Origin: Gracilaria gracilis
Taxonomy: Eukaryota; Rhodophyta; Florideophyceae; Gracilariales; Gracilariaceae
Length of the DNA stretch: 64,000 nucleotides
Assembly: GCA_030374805.1 (NCBI GenBank)
Contig: JARGSG010000267.1
Span: 62,001-126,000 of the forward strand
Reading direction: 5' to 3'
The notes under the pieces are model-generated. The model saw only the letters and a program-made list of their open reading frames with translations, was not told the origin of the DNA and made no database searches. Positions 9,022-19,989 of this stretch are shown here, one piece after another (position 1 is the first letter of the stretch; each line of letters opens with the position of its first letter). Both the position numbers and the translations under genes were made by a program.

Positions 9022-11919
9022 CCTCGCCGCCCAGCTCGCCCGACTGGCCCCCGATCATCAGTCCGCCGTCGCCGCCAATCTTTGACACCCCCGAGCCGTC
9101 CCCCTCTCCCGCCTCGTCGCCGCCGTCTTCCCCCACCGCCCCGCACTCGCCCTCGTCCGGTCGCCTGCCGTGGTTATCGCCGTTTCGTCTGTCGTCCGCC
9201 GCTCCGTCCTCCGCCGTCAAGCTTGAGCGCTCGCCGTTCGCTGCCTTCAATCGCGAGCCGTCGATGTCCGCCTTGCACGCCGACGCTGCGTCCGACCCCT
9301 TGCTCATGAAGGTCAAGGCTCTCTGGCAGCTCGACAAGCCGCTGCAGCTCCGTCTGCCCAAGACGAAGAACAGGATCGGCGCCGCTGCGGTCGCCAACCA
9401 ACCACCGGCCGTCGCTGACGCCGCCGGCGCGCGTCTGTTCGTTGGCGACATCGATCTCTGGCGCCCGTACTGCTCGCACATGTCAGCCACTCATGTCGAA
9501 CAGACGTTGGGTCATGGTGAAGCTGATGTCGCCTCGCTTCCCTCGCAGTGCGACGCCCAGATCGCCGGCTGTACCGCTTCGCAAGTTCGCCTCGTCGCGC
9601 ACGAGATGGGGCTGGATCTAGACCCCGAGCTGTCGCCCATGTGTAGCGGCTTCATGGGCATGTATGACCAAGAAGGAGAGATGGATGATATCATGTCTCT
9701 CGAGCTGGCGCAACTGCCCAACTACACCTTTGACAACATGGAGGAGGTGCCGTCAGAGCTGCTCCAATCGCTTAAGGATTGTATCAGCTCGGGAATCGTC
9801 GAAGTGTTGTGGTCCATCTCGCATCATGAAGTCAATGAGAACGAGCACAAAGCCATCTCGCGCGATATCAGCCACCTCAACATGCCCATGTCTTTGAAGA
9901 GGGGAAGAATGCTTGTTCAGGAGCAGCGCCAATGGCTGTACAAACGACTCAACGTTGTACACAAGCTTAAACAACTTGATTCTTCCAATTGCTGTCGATT
10001 GCGTCTCGCCGTCTATCTAACTCCCAAGGCATTCGGCTCTGTGTCCGTCAACGCCGCCAAGTTTTGCGCCAACAGCTCGCCGTACTCCATCATGACCCCT
10101 ATTGATGGTGGCTACCCTCTCCAGGCTCCATCGAAAGCACAACTCGCCAAGCATCGACTCTCACGGACGATGACCTTGCCGGGCAGTAGCTTCGCTCTGC
10201 ACAACGTCTTTGCCACACTGCAGCCCCAACTCGCCAACGGAACACAAGCATCGCCCCCCTCGGCAAGCGCCGCCATTCGCCCCGGGCTCGACGCCAAGCT
10301 GCACGGCAGCGATTCGGAGACGTTTAGATCGCTCTTGTTAGCGCACCGAAGCAGTGACATTGAACTCCGCAAGCGCAGCGGGGACATTTTGGACGAGTTG
10401 AAGGAAATCTGCGAAGAACTGAACCAGGATACCGGTCCCACGTCCATTCATCACGCGCTCTTGCGCTCCAATCTGTTCACCGTGTCGACTGGCTATCAGC
10501 GTGCTGAGCAGCAGCCTAGCAATGTGAAACTGCAGTTGCGTCCCTATCAACGCGAGAGTCTCGCATGGATGATCGATCGCGAGAAAGAACGAAGCTTGAG
10601 CGACCCATTCTGGATTCGAATCCCGGCCAAAGATCGCAACGATACGGAACGAATGCTGTATTATTGCCCGCTCACGGGTGCATTGTCAACCGTTCCGCCG
10701 CCTCCAATTGTCGGTGGTGTGCTTGCCGAGGAGATGGGTCTGGGTAAGACGATCATCGCTATCTCGCTCATCGACGCTACCATCGAACATGCGCGCCGGT
10801 GCCGAACTGCACGCACCGCTGGCGTTCGTTCGGATCTCATCAACAGCGGCGCCACGCTTGTCGTTTGTCCCGTATCGCTGCTCAAGCAATGGGAGCAAGA
10901 GTTTAAGACAAAGCTACGCCGTCCATTGCGCGTGCTCAGATGGTACGGTCAGCGTACGAAAGATCCGATGACGATCTCGAGTTATGATGTGGTGCTTACA
11001 ACATACGGCGTGCTTTCGTGCTGTCACTATGACTCACTTACCAAGATCAACTGGTATCGCGTAGTCATTGACGAGAGCACCTATCTGCGCGGCGGCGCAA
11101 ACAATTGTGCAACTGTGCTCAGCGAGGAGTTGGTGTCTTCTCGCCGATGGGCAATCTCAGGTACGCCGTTCGGAAACCAATTTTCTACTTTTCGTGGCAC
11201 TATGCGCTTCTTAGGCGTGGTTCCGTTTTCTTCCTCGAGTGGCTTCGAGTTCATCACTTCCCCGTTCTCCAAGACGATAACAAATTGTGTCATGGTCAGC
11301 CACGCCAGTTTCCTTGTTCCCCGGCTGGCGTATGTGCTTAAGAATGTAATGATGAGACACGTCAAAGATCAGGAGTTCCGGGGCTCCATGCTAGTCGAGT
11401 TGCCTTCCGCTTCGGGCCGACTGGTCAAGGTGAAGGCGAATGGCCCTGAGAAGTCGACTTACAACACAGTGGAGGCCAAGATTCAGAGTTCTGCATTTCC
11501 GCGATTGAAAGGCGAACGACAGTTCCGCGGGAAAGTGCTTCCACTACTCCAGTTGCTGCTGCCCGTGCGGATGATGGCGGACGGTGTTGTACCCGAGGCT
11601 CGCGTGTTCGATGCGGGAGAACCTATCAGAATTTTAGGGTACAACGCCAAAGCATCGACAGAACAACTGCCCGGGGGTGCTCATACTGGAGCAAAGATCA
11701 AGCAGCTGATCCACGACCTAACGACGTACCGGACGAGGGATGAGTCGAACCAATTCTTGATCTTCTCGGAGTTCCGGGATGTGCAAGCGGCCATTAAGAT
11801 GGCATTGGAGCGCGCTGGTCACAAGACTCTCACGCTTGAAGGCTCCATGACTGCGGTGAAGCGCGGCGAGATCATTCGCCAGTTTGCCGAGGACATCGAA
11901 GTGTCAGCAATGGTACTGT

Positions 11920-12226
11920 TGTAGAATGCAAATGCCAGCATAATTGAATGAATTGATGATTGGGAATGCATTTCCCAATATGAGTTGTAACTGCGAGACG
12001 CGACCCATTGCATTTGTCAGCACTAAGACGTGAGTCCTCATTCCCCGCGAAAGGGCATGAGTGCGATAGTACAAGGGCTATGCTTTGGGCCAAGTAAACC
12101 AGATGGCTACAGAGCGAAGTATCGCCGAGCCAGGCATTGTGCCGAACTGATTCCCTTGCTGCGCTAATCGTCTACGCAGATACAGCCCTACGACATCATG
12201 ACAGACGACGACGTGCGACCTTTACA
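11920..12226 (+). repeat. Copia-1 5' LTR
   Basis: TG...CA-ended LTR, preceded by target duplication ACTGT. It contains an inner inverted repeat around TTGGGAATGCATTTCCCAA. Confidence 0.92.
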
Positions 12227-12229
12227 GTT

Positions 12230-13321
12230 ATGGGCCCAGTAGGGCCTGTATCTGCAGGATCTACTGGGAACTTCAACCAAGCGCCAAGGTTCTATACAAA
12301 CCGAACGTCAAAGGTTCGATATAGAGATGCACTGCGACGTTGGATGAAGATGATTACTCAGTTTGCTAAGGTTGATAACAAGTGGAAGGCGATAAGTGAA
12401 GGAGCAGGTCATGTTATATACATGTCCTGCGACGAGACGGCTCAAGATTTACTGAAGAAAGCTGAGACGTCTGGAACTCTTTTGTTAGACGGTGATCCTA
12501 CTGATGAAGGGAACAAGTCCCTTATTGAGTCTATTCTTGACATCATTGCGAAAGACAGCCCTACTGAGTCAATCAAACGAGAAGTAGACCTCTTGACCGC
12601 GATCCAAACCTGTCAGCGTAATGATGACGAAGCAGTGTCGGTGTTCGCGAACAGATTTACTGGAGCCGTTGCTCGCTATACGAACCATACAGGTGGGATC
12701 AATGAAGCGACAAGCAGACAGTTCGCTGTACTCATGTTGCGGAATGCGAGTCTGACCTCAGATACTATGAATGCACTCGTTTTTCAACTTACATCTTCTG
12801 CAACATCGTCTCGATTACAACGCACGACACCATTGACGGTATTGGAAACAGAGTTAAACGCATTGAGAACCTCTGTGCAAGGCGATACCAATGCTGAAAG
12901 GGGTATAAGAGCAAAAGTAGACGACGCATTGAAGAAATTGAGTGACCAGCGTTCATGCAATGTCCCGATGTTTACTCTGGAGGATGCGTCGAATTATCTG
13001 TCGCACGTGGATAACGCTCAAATCAAGCCATCCGATACCAAGGTGGAGCAAGTTCACGGTTCCATGCTAGGCAAAAGATCTCAATACAGCCAACGAGGCC
13101 GGAGCGGATACATGAAGAAAATCAAAGAAGAGAGTAAATGCAGAGCTTGCGGAGGGACTGGACACTGGTATAAGGACAGAGAGGAGTGTCGTGAGATGAT
13201 GAAAAGGAAGCGCCGCTCAAAAGACAAGCAAGTTGCTGAGACAGCTCTCCCCGATGATGACCCACCAATTTTGGACAATACAAAGGATGAGCCAGTTGTG
13301 AAATCGCTTTTTCCGCGATGA
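12230..13321 (+). CDS. Copia-1 Gag
   Basis: The frame is open from inside the LTR. The first ATG after the LTR lies at 12230, only 4 nt downstream of it, giving about 363 aa. It has a mostly helical capsid-like N-terminal two thirds and a C-terminal zinc knuckle variant CRACGGTGHWYKDREEC (CX2CX4HX7C instead of the usual HX4C), surrounded by basic residues. It should form the particle and bind element RNA. The stop codon TGA at 13319-13321 overlaps the pol ATG as ATGA. Confidence 0.8.
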   Translation: MGPVGPVSAGSTGNFNQAPRFYTNRTSKVRYRDALRRWMKMITQFAKVDNKWKAISEGAGHVIYMSCDETAQDLLKKAETSGTLLLDGDPTDEGNKSLIESILDIIAKDSPTESIKREVDLLTAIQTCQRNDDEAVSVFANRFTGAVARYTNHTGGINEATSRQFAVLMLRNASLTSDTMNALVFQLTSSATSSRLQRTTPLTVLETELNALRTSVQGDTNAERGIRAKVDDALKKLSDQRSCNVPMFTLEDASNYLSHVDNAQIKPSDTKVEQVHGSMLGKRSQYSQRGRSGYMKKIKEESKCRACGGTGHWYKDREECREMMKRKRRSKDKQVAETALPDDDPPILDNTKDEPVVKSLFPR

Positions 13322-16032
13322 GGCCAGAGAGGCTCCGCTCTGACCTCAATCCGATACTCGATGAAGGAGCCCCTACATCTACAGGAGGTATAGAGGAAGC
13401 AACGGCCATTTGTGATTCACTTGGCATTGAATTGGTCCTTGAACCTCCGCGTGATATATACTTCCATGGATGGGGAAATGTTGCCGCAAATGCAAAACCA
13501 ATCGTATGCTCTTGGGTGCTAGTGATAAATGACATCAACGGTAGGCCTACTGCCATTACTTTCGACCTCGTGCATGGTTCATCACCCTTGTTGATTGGAT
13601 TGGATGTGAAAAGATATTCTGACACAATGAACAATGCTAAACCACCGCTTTTCCGATTCCAACGCCCAATGGACACTCAAGAGCGTATATTTCACACATA
13701 CATAAGCAAGGACAACGAGGGCAACGACAGATTGCGAATCGAGATTACGCCACACTCTCAATCCACGATGCATACTCTCCTCAGCAATGTGAACCGTAAC
13801 ATGGATAAGAACGTAGTCAAGAAAATTCATCGGTTCACCCATGCCACTGCTGAGGAAATGAAGATCATACTGGATGACGCCGGCAAATTGAATGATGCAC
13901 TCGCACGGATATGTGATGAAATACATACAGCATGCGATATTTGTGCATCTAGTGGACGCCCAAGCCCTCGCAAGAAAGTGTCTTTGAGCCACGTCAACGA
14001 GGCGTTCAATAAGTCGGTCCAAGCCGACTTCCTCGTTGTGTATATACGTGGCGAGAAGTATGAAGTCCTAAACATTATAGACGCGGGGACAAACTATGGC
14101 GAACGCACAATTGTGCCCAAGAAGGATGCAGCGGAGTTGTCCAAGCAATTGGAGACGGAATGGATCTATCACCATGGAGCGCCGAGGCGTTTCAGTGCCG
14201 ATCCTGAATTTACGAAGCCGATTCTGATGGCGTTAATGACGGCGCACGGTACGAAGGTTGAGGATCGCCCGGCAAGAAGTTCTTCTAAAAATGGAAAGGT
14301 TGAGCGAAACAATGGTCTATTCAAGTCCATACTGGCGCGCATTGCCAAGGAGAACACAACAGCGTCACCATCAACCTTAGTAGCTCGTGCTTCGTTTTTG
14401 AGCAATCTCTTCCACGGGAACTCAGTGCTAAGTGCATTTCAACTGGCAAGAGGATACTCTTCTTCTCTTCTGGGCATTCCATCAACGCATGTACCCGAAG
14501 ACGTACTTCGAGCACATAAGCGAACCACAGCATCTCGAGCGCTGCAGAAAGTCCTTAAGGCCCATAATCACCACCTTCTACCTCCGGATTGCATTCGAAA
14601 GGGTACGGCGATTTGGGTGTATTACAATACCTCGAAACAGAACGATCCCGTTAGATGGGTGAAGGCCACGGTTATTGAAACCACTCCCTTTTATGTGCGC
14701 TGCCGTAGGTCCAGCAGAGGACCTCCAATGAGAGTCGCTTATGAACATGTCCGGTTGGTGCCCGAAGGTGAGCTCGCTGAGGAACTACAGAGCGGTATAC
14801 TGGAGGATGTGCTCGCTGATGATACACCGCCACCAGTAGCAGACGAAGAACATTCTAACGATATGACGCAAGCGGAACAGATAATGTTCGACGTATTTGG
14901 CCCAGAGGGAGTCTCCGACGGAGATGGATCAGTCCAAAATCGCTCTTCATTCTTCAGTACTGTTCCCATCGGAGAACCCAAGCACGACATAGGTAAATCA
15001 TCAGCGCGGGGACCTGCCAACGCTTCAGAAGCAGAACTCAAGTCGGATGAACAAAGTGTATTGAACGAGATATATAAAGTTGTTGGCAATACACAGGTAT
15101 CTCGAAAGCGAATGGAATGCGCCCCCCAATGGATACTAGATAAGGCTGTTGCTGACGAATTGGACAGAGCATGGAAAGATGCGTACGTTGAAGTACCAGA
15201 GCAGGAAGTCCCCTCCACCGCTAATGTTATTAGCTCACACGTCGTCTACAAGGTCAAAAGTGAGGAAAAAGACATGAAGAGACTGAAGGCAAGGCTTTGT
15301 CCACATGGCAACAGAGACCGAGAGAAAGGAAAAATCAGAAATGATGCAGCAAATGCACAATTTGATATTATACGCATTCTTCTATCCTTTTCTGCACTGC
15401 TCAAGTTCCGACTGGGATGCATCGACATCAAGGGAGCTTATCTGCAGAGCGGCCCTATTACCCGCGATTTATACGTTAGACCCCCAAGGGAGTGGCACGG
15501 TAGAAGAGGAGTTCTTTGGAAGCTCATCAAACTCCCATATGGTATCAGCGAGGCAGGTAGACAATGGGCTACAGTGATTGAGAACTGGTTGCTGAACGAA
15601 GCAGGATTTGAGAGAGTATTTGGAGTCAACCAACTATACATCCGACGCAAACGTGACGGGAGCATTTCCATGCTACTCGCCAAGCTTACCGATGACTTGC
15701 TGATGTCTGGATCCATTGACGAAATGCGCAAGTTTCGGGAGGAGATTGGGGCTCGTTTTACCGTTAGTAAGACTATTATCGACGAAGAGATTAAGTTCAA
15801 CGGTTGCACGATTGAACAGAACGATAACTATGATATCAAACTTTCAATGAAAGAGTATGCGGATGCTGTGAAACCTGTTAATATTAGCAGGACCCGGAAA
15901 ATAATGCAAGGCGACAGAGCAGCAGCACATGAGATCGCCTCATACCGGACTATGGCAGGTGAGCTTATTTGGCTGGGATGCGGTGCACTTCCGCAAGCAG
16001 CATACTTTGGATCATTGATGCAGCAAAGGAAT
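13318..16032 (+). pseudogene. Copia-1 Pol (PR-IN-RT part), cut by a Harbinger insertion
   Basis: The start is ATG 13318, overlapping the gag stop. Protease-like motif ILDEGAPTSTGG has Glu where copia proteases usually have Ser or Thr (DSGA/DTGA). Integrase follows with an HHCC finger (HRFTH...CDIC) and a D-D-E triad (QADFLV, FSADPEF, NGKVERNN). RT has LGCIDIKGAYLQ and the active site LTDDLLMSG, a variant of YVDD. The ORF continues to 16077 only through Harbinger sequence. Authentic pol stops at 16032 and resumes at 18661. It is otherwise free of stops, in line with a young copy. Confidence 0.85.
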
Positions 16033-16301
16033 GGGATCATCCAAGAATTGAGCACTGTTACACTCCAGTACTTCTGATCCAACCAAATGCAGCGTAATGG
16101 CAGCCAACGACTGAGGACATATACGTCAGTTTGACGTAATGAAGTGGGTTCACAGGAGCTGCTACACCACAATACTTCGGTCTGGTGTGTAAGTTATGCG
16201 TCCTTCTTTTCCTTTACTTCATAATGATTGCTAACCATTTCTACCTCAAGTAAGTCTTGCGCTTTTCTACCATCAATGTCTTCGTCAATGTTGAATGAAC
16301 C

Positions 16302-17489
16302 ATGCGTCCTGAAAACCTCCACCGTCACGTTCTTGCCGTTCTCGTTCAAGCCGTTGTCATGCAGTTGAATTGCAGCGTAGCGCTAGTCCGCGAAAAACGC
16401 TGCCAGAAGCGCATAACAAGATCAACCAAATTCAAGCGCTCGAAAATCCGTCGCCCAGTAGTCAGCAGATTAAGTTCTCCATGGAATGTTATTATCTCTT
16501 GCGGATCGGACGATGATTTCTGTACCGCCTTAAGCGTGAATAGAACAGTTTTTTTCGATATATTGCTACCTCATTACACAAACCTTCGTCAAACCGTACC
16601 CAACTGGTCACCGTACAAACGAACGACATCTAGTAAGGGACGGAAACCTCTTCTTGGTACAGTTGATCTTTTAGGTATGGCAATTGGGTACATCAGAACA
16701 AGAGATACGATATACATGCTGTCGCATATATTCGGTGTTGTGCCGTCTTCAGTAAGCGATTGGCTTTCATACGGAATTCAGCTCCTTAGAATTCTACTTT
16801 CCTCTGGCAAAATCCCAGATGCTCGTATCACTTGGCCCAGTTTCGATGAAATCGAAGCAAGTGCGCAGCAGCTTCGCAAGTCCAAACCAGAAACCGCGGA
16901 ACTCTTGAAAGGGGTATTTGCTGTGACTGATGGAGGACGGTTTGATTGTGTTTCGTACAATGACTTCGATGTTCAAAATGCCTATTTTGAAGGCTTTACA
17001 CAAAATGTAGAAGTCACCAACCTGTTTGTTTGGAACTTTTTTGGAGAGATAATTCACGCTGCAGTTAACTATCCTGGTTCATGGCACGACAGCAAACTGG
17101 CAGGAGTTTCAGGGTTGTATTGGCCTCGACTTGATGACTCTCAAACGCCAGTAGGGTATGGCATTCTGGGTGACACGGCGTTCTGTAACAACATGAATGT
17201 AACTAACGGAAAGATACTGCGGATTAGAAATGCAAACGAAGTGCCACCATACAAAGACCAATTTGTGGTGGACATTATAGATGTTCTTTTACAGTCAGTG
17301 TATCCATCTAGGCGTCAAACGGCAGAATGGGGAGTCGGCGCACTGAAACTCCCGTTCAAAAGGTTGCAGTCTGTATTACCCGGCGATTCCGCTAGAAGAT
17401 TCGACATCATTTCTGTTTGCTGCTACATGATGAATCTTCGCACTCGAACCATGGGACATAATCAGATTCGAAGCGTATACTGCAGTTGA
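16302..17489 (+). CDS. Harbinger transposase (DDE_Tnp_4)
   Basis: Uninterrupted 395-aa ORF. Catalytic landmarks are the first Asp in VTDGGRF, a characteristic NYPGSWHDSK block, the second Asp in LGDTAFC, and the Glu in TAEWGVGALK. It is preceded by an N-terminal basic region and a helical segment with TPSSVSDW-like HTH character (VVPSSVSDWLSYG). It should cut and paste elements carrying the matching terminal repeats. In this superfamily the transposase needs the partner Myb-like protein for nuclear import and DNA binding, and such a gene is found 18 bp downstream on the opposite strand. Confidence 0.88.
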   Translation: MRPENLHRHVLAVLVQAVVMQLNCSVALVREKRCQKRITRSTKFKRSKIRRPVVSRLSSPWNVIISCGSDDDFCTALSVNRTVFFDILLPHYTNLRQTVPNWSPYKRTTSSKGRKPLLGTVDLLGMAIGYIRTRDTIYMLSHIFGVVPSSVSDWLSYGIQLLRILLSSGKIPDARITWPSFDEIEASAQQLRKSKPETAELLKGVFAVTDGGRFDCVSYNDFDVQNAYFEGFTQNVEVTNLFVWNFFGEIIHAAVNYPGSWHDSKLAGVSGLYWPRLDDSQTPVGYGILGDTAFCNNMNVTNGKILRIRNANEVPPYKDQFVVDIIDVLLQSVYPSRRQTAEWGVGALKLPFKRLQSVLPGDSARRFDIISVCCYMMNLRTRTMGHNQIRSVYCS

Positions 17490-17507
17490 TCTTGCTTGCA
17501 AATGTTG

Positions 17508-18389
17508 TCACTCGAGTTTTGAACCGCATTCTGCTTCAGTGCGATCTTCACTCTTCAGCAGTTCTACGAGAGCCACTTTCACCTCTCGGCGAACAAGGGA
17601 GACTGTGTTCTGAAGATTAATGGTAATACAAGCTTGCATCTCTTCGCGAATGATATTCCGAATATTTTCAGTACTGTCACTGGGGCATTTTCTTCCATGT
17701 CTCATTTTCTCATTTGGAGCTGTGAGCCATTTAACCATGTCGGAAATACTTTGAGACGTCTGTTCCATTTGCTTCACTATTTGTTGTTGGAATCTCTCTA
17801 CTACAGGAAGACTGGTAGGCCCAATACTTCGTTTGTTTTTTCTTTCGCCCATTACGCCGATTGTTTCACGAGCATTTTGCAACTCTGCTGCCGAAGGATT
17901 ACCATTATCATCATGTGGGCCGAGAACAGCGGCCATTACTTTCGCTTGTATGTCTCGATTGATATGTTTCGCGCGTCGTACCAGTGAAGGACATAAAGGG
18001 TCACCTGTCTTTTTTCGGACGTGAACTAGACGGTCAAACTTGTCTTTCAAACTATCCGCATTACGCTCTTGAAGTTCGTCAATTTGTGCTTGGCGGTTGT
18101 ACTCTTGAGCTACACGCGCCCACATGTTAGCGCCCATCGGCTCAAGTTGTGCAACAATGTCAAGCAAAAAACTTGTCTCGTATGCTGAGTAGTTGGTTGC
18201 ACCACTACTGGATCTCTTCGGCGGTTTTGGTTCAAGTTGTTTCGTTTCAGTACTGCGTGCTCGTTTTTGTGCTTTCTTCTTCGCGGGACGGTTTGTTGTG
18301 TGATTGTGCTTGATTCTCTTACAGGAATTCTGTTGGTTTTTCTGTTCTCTGTTTGAGCCAGGGTCTAAACTGAATGGTAGTGAATTCAT
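17508..18389 (-). CDS. Harbinger Myb/SANT-like accessory protein
   Basis: Uninterrupted 293-aa ORF. A basic N terminus holds nuclear-localisation-like sequence (RPAKKKAQKRAR). The SANT/Myb-like trihelical domain follows (YETSFLLDIVAQLEPMGANM, WARVAQEYN, ADSLKDKFDRLV), then RRAKHINRDIQAKVMAAVLG. The C-terminal half is predicted to be coiled coil. Known Harbinger elements encode such a protein to bind subterminal DNA and carry the transposase into the nucleus. A close relative lies at 42642-43451. Confidence 0.8.
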   Translation of the reverse strand: MNSLPFSLDPGSNREQKNQQNSCKRIKHNHTTNRPAKKKAQKRARSTETKQLEPKPPKRSSSGATNYSAYETSFLLDIVAQLEPMGANMWARVAQEYNRQAQIDELQERNADSLKDKFDRLVHVRKKTGDPLCPSLVRRAKHINRDIQAKVMAAVLGPHDDNGNPSAAELQNARETIGVMGERKNKRSIGPTSLPVVERFQQQIVKQMEQTSQSISDMVKWLTAPNEKMRHGRKCPSDSTENIRNIIREEMQACITINLQNTVSLVRREVKVALVELLKSEDRTEAECGSKLE

Positions 18390-18660
18390 ATTTCATATAC
18401 ACTGAGATATTTGAATACAGGAAAGACGGTACATAAAGATGTTGAGGCGATGTTTGTTCTACCGACCACGACGTTGGTTTGGCAAAACCTAATGTAGCCA
18501 AGATGGGAAGCGGACGTGTTGCTTCTTGGTTTGCATGGTAATTTAAGTACGCTCGGAGATATGGAAAGCTTTCTGTTTGCTCCACTGTCAGTGGCGGTCC
18601 TGATCTGAGGTTAAGTCCCTGTAGTAGTGTCGCAGTGTTAAATTCTTGGATGCTCCCAAT

Positions 18661-19270
18661 ACCGAATCTAACCGTAGCACACATTCTGGAAGCAAATCGT
18701 ACGCTGAATGAGCTTCGCAATTTACGGCCACTCGTATCATTTCTTTCTCCGCGGGGTGTCGTTTCTGGTGCAGAAGTAGTCTCTTTCTCAGACGCCGCGT
18801 TCAACGTCTCTGCGAAACAGCAATACGGTCAAACTGGGTTTGTTACCGGTATACGCTTTAGGACACGGGATGAAGGCGCAACTATATACCACCTCATTGA
18901 CTGGTCCAGCATGAAACAGAAGAGAGTTTCCTAATCGTCTTATGGTGCAGAGATCATTGCGTGTACCGAAACGGACGACAGAGGTCTCAACCTGAAGAAC
19001 ATGTTACGTTCTATTTGTCCTGCAGATGACTTTACTCATACGATCAATGTCGATTCTAAAGGCCTTTTCGATACGATAACAACGCTGCATGAAGGCAGAG
19101 ACTATCGACTTCGTCAAACCGTTCAACGAATACGAGATTCTTTCGAAGCAAGAGAGCTGATGCGCTGCGATGGATTGAACGAAAAGCAAATATTGCTGAC
19201 GCTCTCACGAAATATAATCCCTTTTCGCATCGTTTGTTGAACCGCATTGCAGCGACAGGAATTCTCATAC
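18661..19270 (+). pseudogene. Copia-1 Pol, RNase H part
   Basis: The continuation of pol after the Harbinger insertion. RNase H landmarks are VVSFSDAAFN, YGAEIIA and INVDSKGLFDTITT followed by LHEG. There is an in-frame TAA just before YGAEII, and the end is frameshifted (the ADALTK equivalent is in another frame). Joining the two pol parts across the target duplication leaves a +1 offset, so the pieces would not restore a clean frame. This copy was damaged or is mis-assembled here. Confidence 0.75.
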
Positions 19271-19352
19271 TCCCGGACCACCGTTCATTTGGCTTGAATA
19301 GTGCAGAATGGAAATAGTAGTTGCAACAATAGCTTGATGCAACTGGGGGGTA

Positions 19353-19660
19353 TGTAGAATGCAAATGCCAGCATAATTGAATGAATTGATGATTGGGAAT
19401 GCATTTCCCAATATGAGTTGTAACTGCGAGACGCGACCCATTGCATTTGTCAGCACTAAGACGTGAGTCCTCATTCCCCGCGAAAGGGCATGAGTGCGAT
19501 AGTACAAGGGCTATGCTTTGGGCCAAGTAAACCAGATGGCTACAGAGCGAAGTATCGCCGAGCCAGGCATTGTGCCGAACTGATTCCCTTGCTGCGCTAA
19601 TCGTCTACGCAGATACAGCCCTACGACATCATGACAGACGACGACGTGCGACCTGTTACA
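19353..19660 (+). repeat. Copia-1 3' LTR
   Basis: Copy of 11920-12226, followed by target duplication ACTGT. The two LTRs differ only at the last few bases (ACCTGTTACA here, ACCTTTACA in the 5' copy). Confidence 0.92.
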
Positions 19661-19989
19661 ACTGTACAGTATTCAGCATGCGATTGGGGGCGTGCGGGCT
19701 TACGCTAACCATGGCTAATGTTGTTGTGTTGTTTGAGGTGGGGTTAGACTACGCGCTGGAGATGCAGGCAGTGAATCGCATCCATCGTATTGGGCAGACT
19801 CGTTCCGTGGAGACGCTCACGTATGTGACCGAAGGCACGGTGGATGAACGCATGATGACCGTAAGACGCAGACGGGGTTTACCGCGATACTTTGGCGACC
19901 TTGAGAAGATCAAGAAGGAGGAGGACGAAAAAGGTTTCAGTAAGCTGGAGGAAATGAGAATTCTATTTGACTGGTCGCCGCCTTCTTGA

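Larger units (their letters stand above)
16033..18657 (+). mobile_element. PIF/Harbinger DNA transposon with two genes, nested in Copia-1 pol
   Basis: The element is 2625 bp. Imperfect terminal inverted repeats of about 30 bp begin GGGATCATCCAAGAATT on the left and, read inverted, GGGAGCATCCAAGAATT on the right. The 3-bp target duplication AAT lies at 16030-16032 and 18658-18660, as expected for this superfamily. It carries a DDE_Tnp_4 transposase (+) and a Myb/SANT-like protein (-) in tail-to-tail arrangement, both uninterrupted. It must post-date the already very young copia insertion, so it is a good candidate for a recently active family. Confidence 0.88.
11920..19660 (+). mobile_element. 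Ty1/copia LTR retrotransposon (Copia-1), young, inserted in the SNF2 gene
   Basis: LTRs of 307 bp (11920-12226) and 308 bp (19353-19660) start TGTAGAATGC, end TTACA and appear identical apart from one or two bases at the extreme 3' end. The 5-bp target duplication ACTGT occurs at 11915-11919 and 19661-19665. Gag, then protease-integrase-RT-RNase H order is copia-type. A polypurine tract (CTGGGGGG) precedes the 3' LTR. Right after the 5' LTR a TGGGCCCAG stretch is a candidate primer-binding site. LTR near-identity implies a very recent insertion. Pol is nevertheless broken by a Harbinger element and has further lesions in its RNase H region. Confidence 0.92.
8275..19989 (+). pseudogene. SNF2-family DNA-dependent ATPase gene, interrupted by a copia insertion
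   Basis: The N-terminal part starts at ATG 8275 with a Cys/His-rich module (CTLCFCLVCDRPATRC...HC) and runs to about 8700. The reading frame then shifts, and one long frame continues from about 8715 to 11919. After a Ser/Pro-rich disordered region come the helicase N-lobe motifs: LQLRPYQRESLAWM, Walker A EEMGLGKT, VVCPVSLLKQWE, a DEAH-equivalent VVIDESTYL, and WAISGTPFGN. The C-lobe begins with NQFLIFSEF and is cut at 11919 by a copia element. It resumes after 19665 with LGACGLTLT and the arginine finger motif NRIHRIGQTR, ending at 19987-19989. The domain order resembles RAD5/RAD16- or SMARCA3-type remodellers. Besides the insertion, two frame discrepancies exist (near 8700 and at the insertion point), so it may have been damaged before the insertion, or there are short unrecognised introns or assembly indels. 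Confidence 0.85.

Noticed and set aside
8436-9490. Long minus-strand ORFs with Gly/Glu/Cys repeats opposite the SNF2 N terminus
   Set aside because: Mirror image of the Ser/Pro-rich, 18-bp-repeat coding region. The GC-rich composition keeps all frames open.
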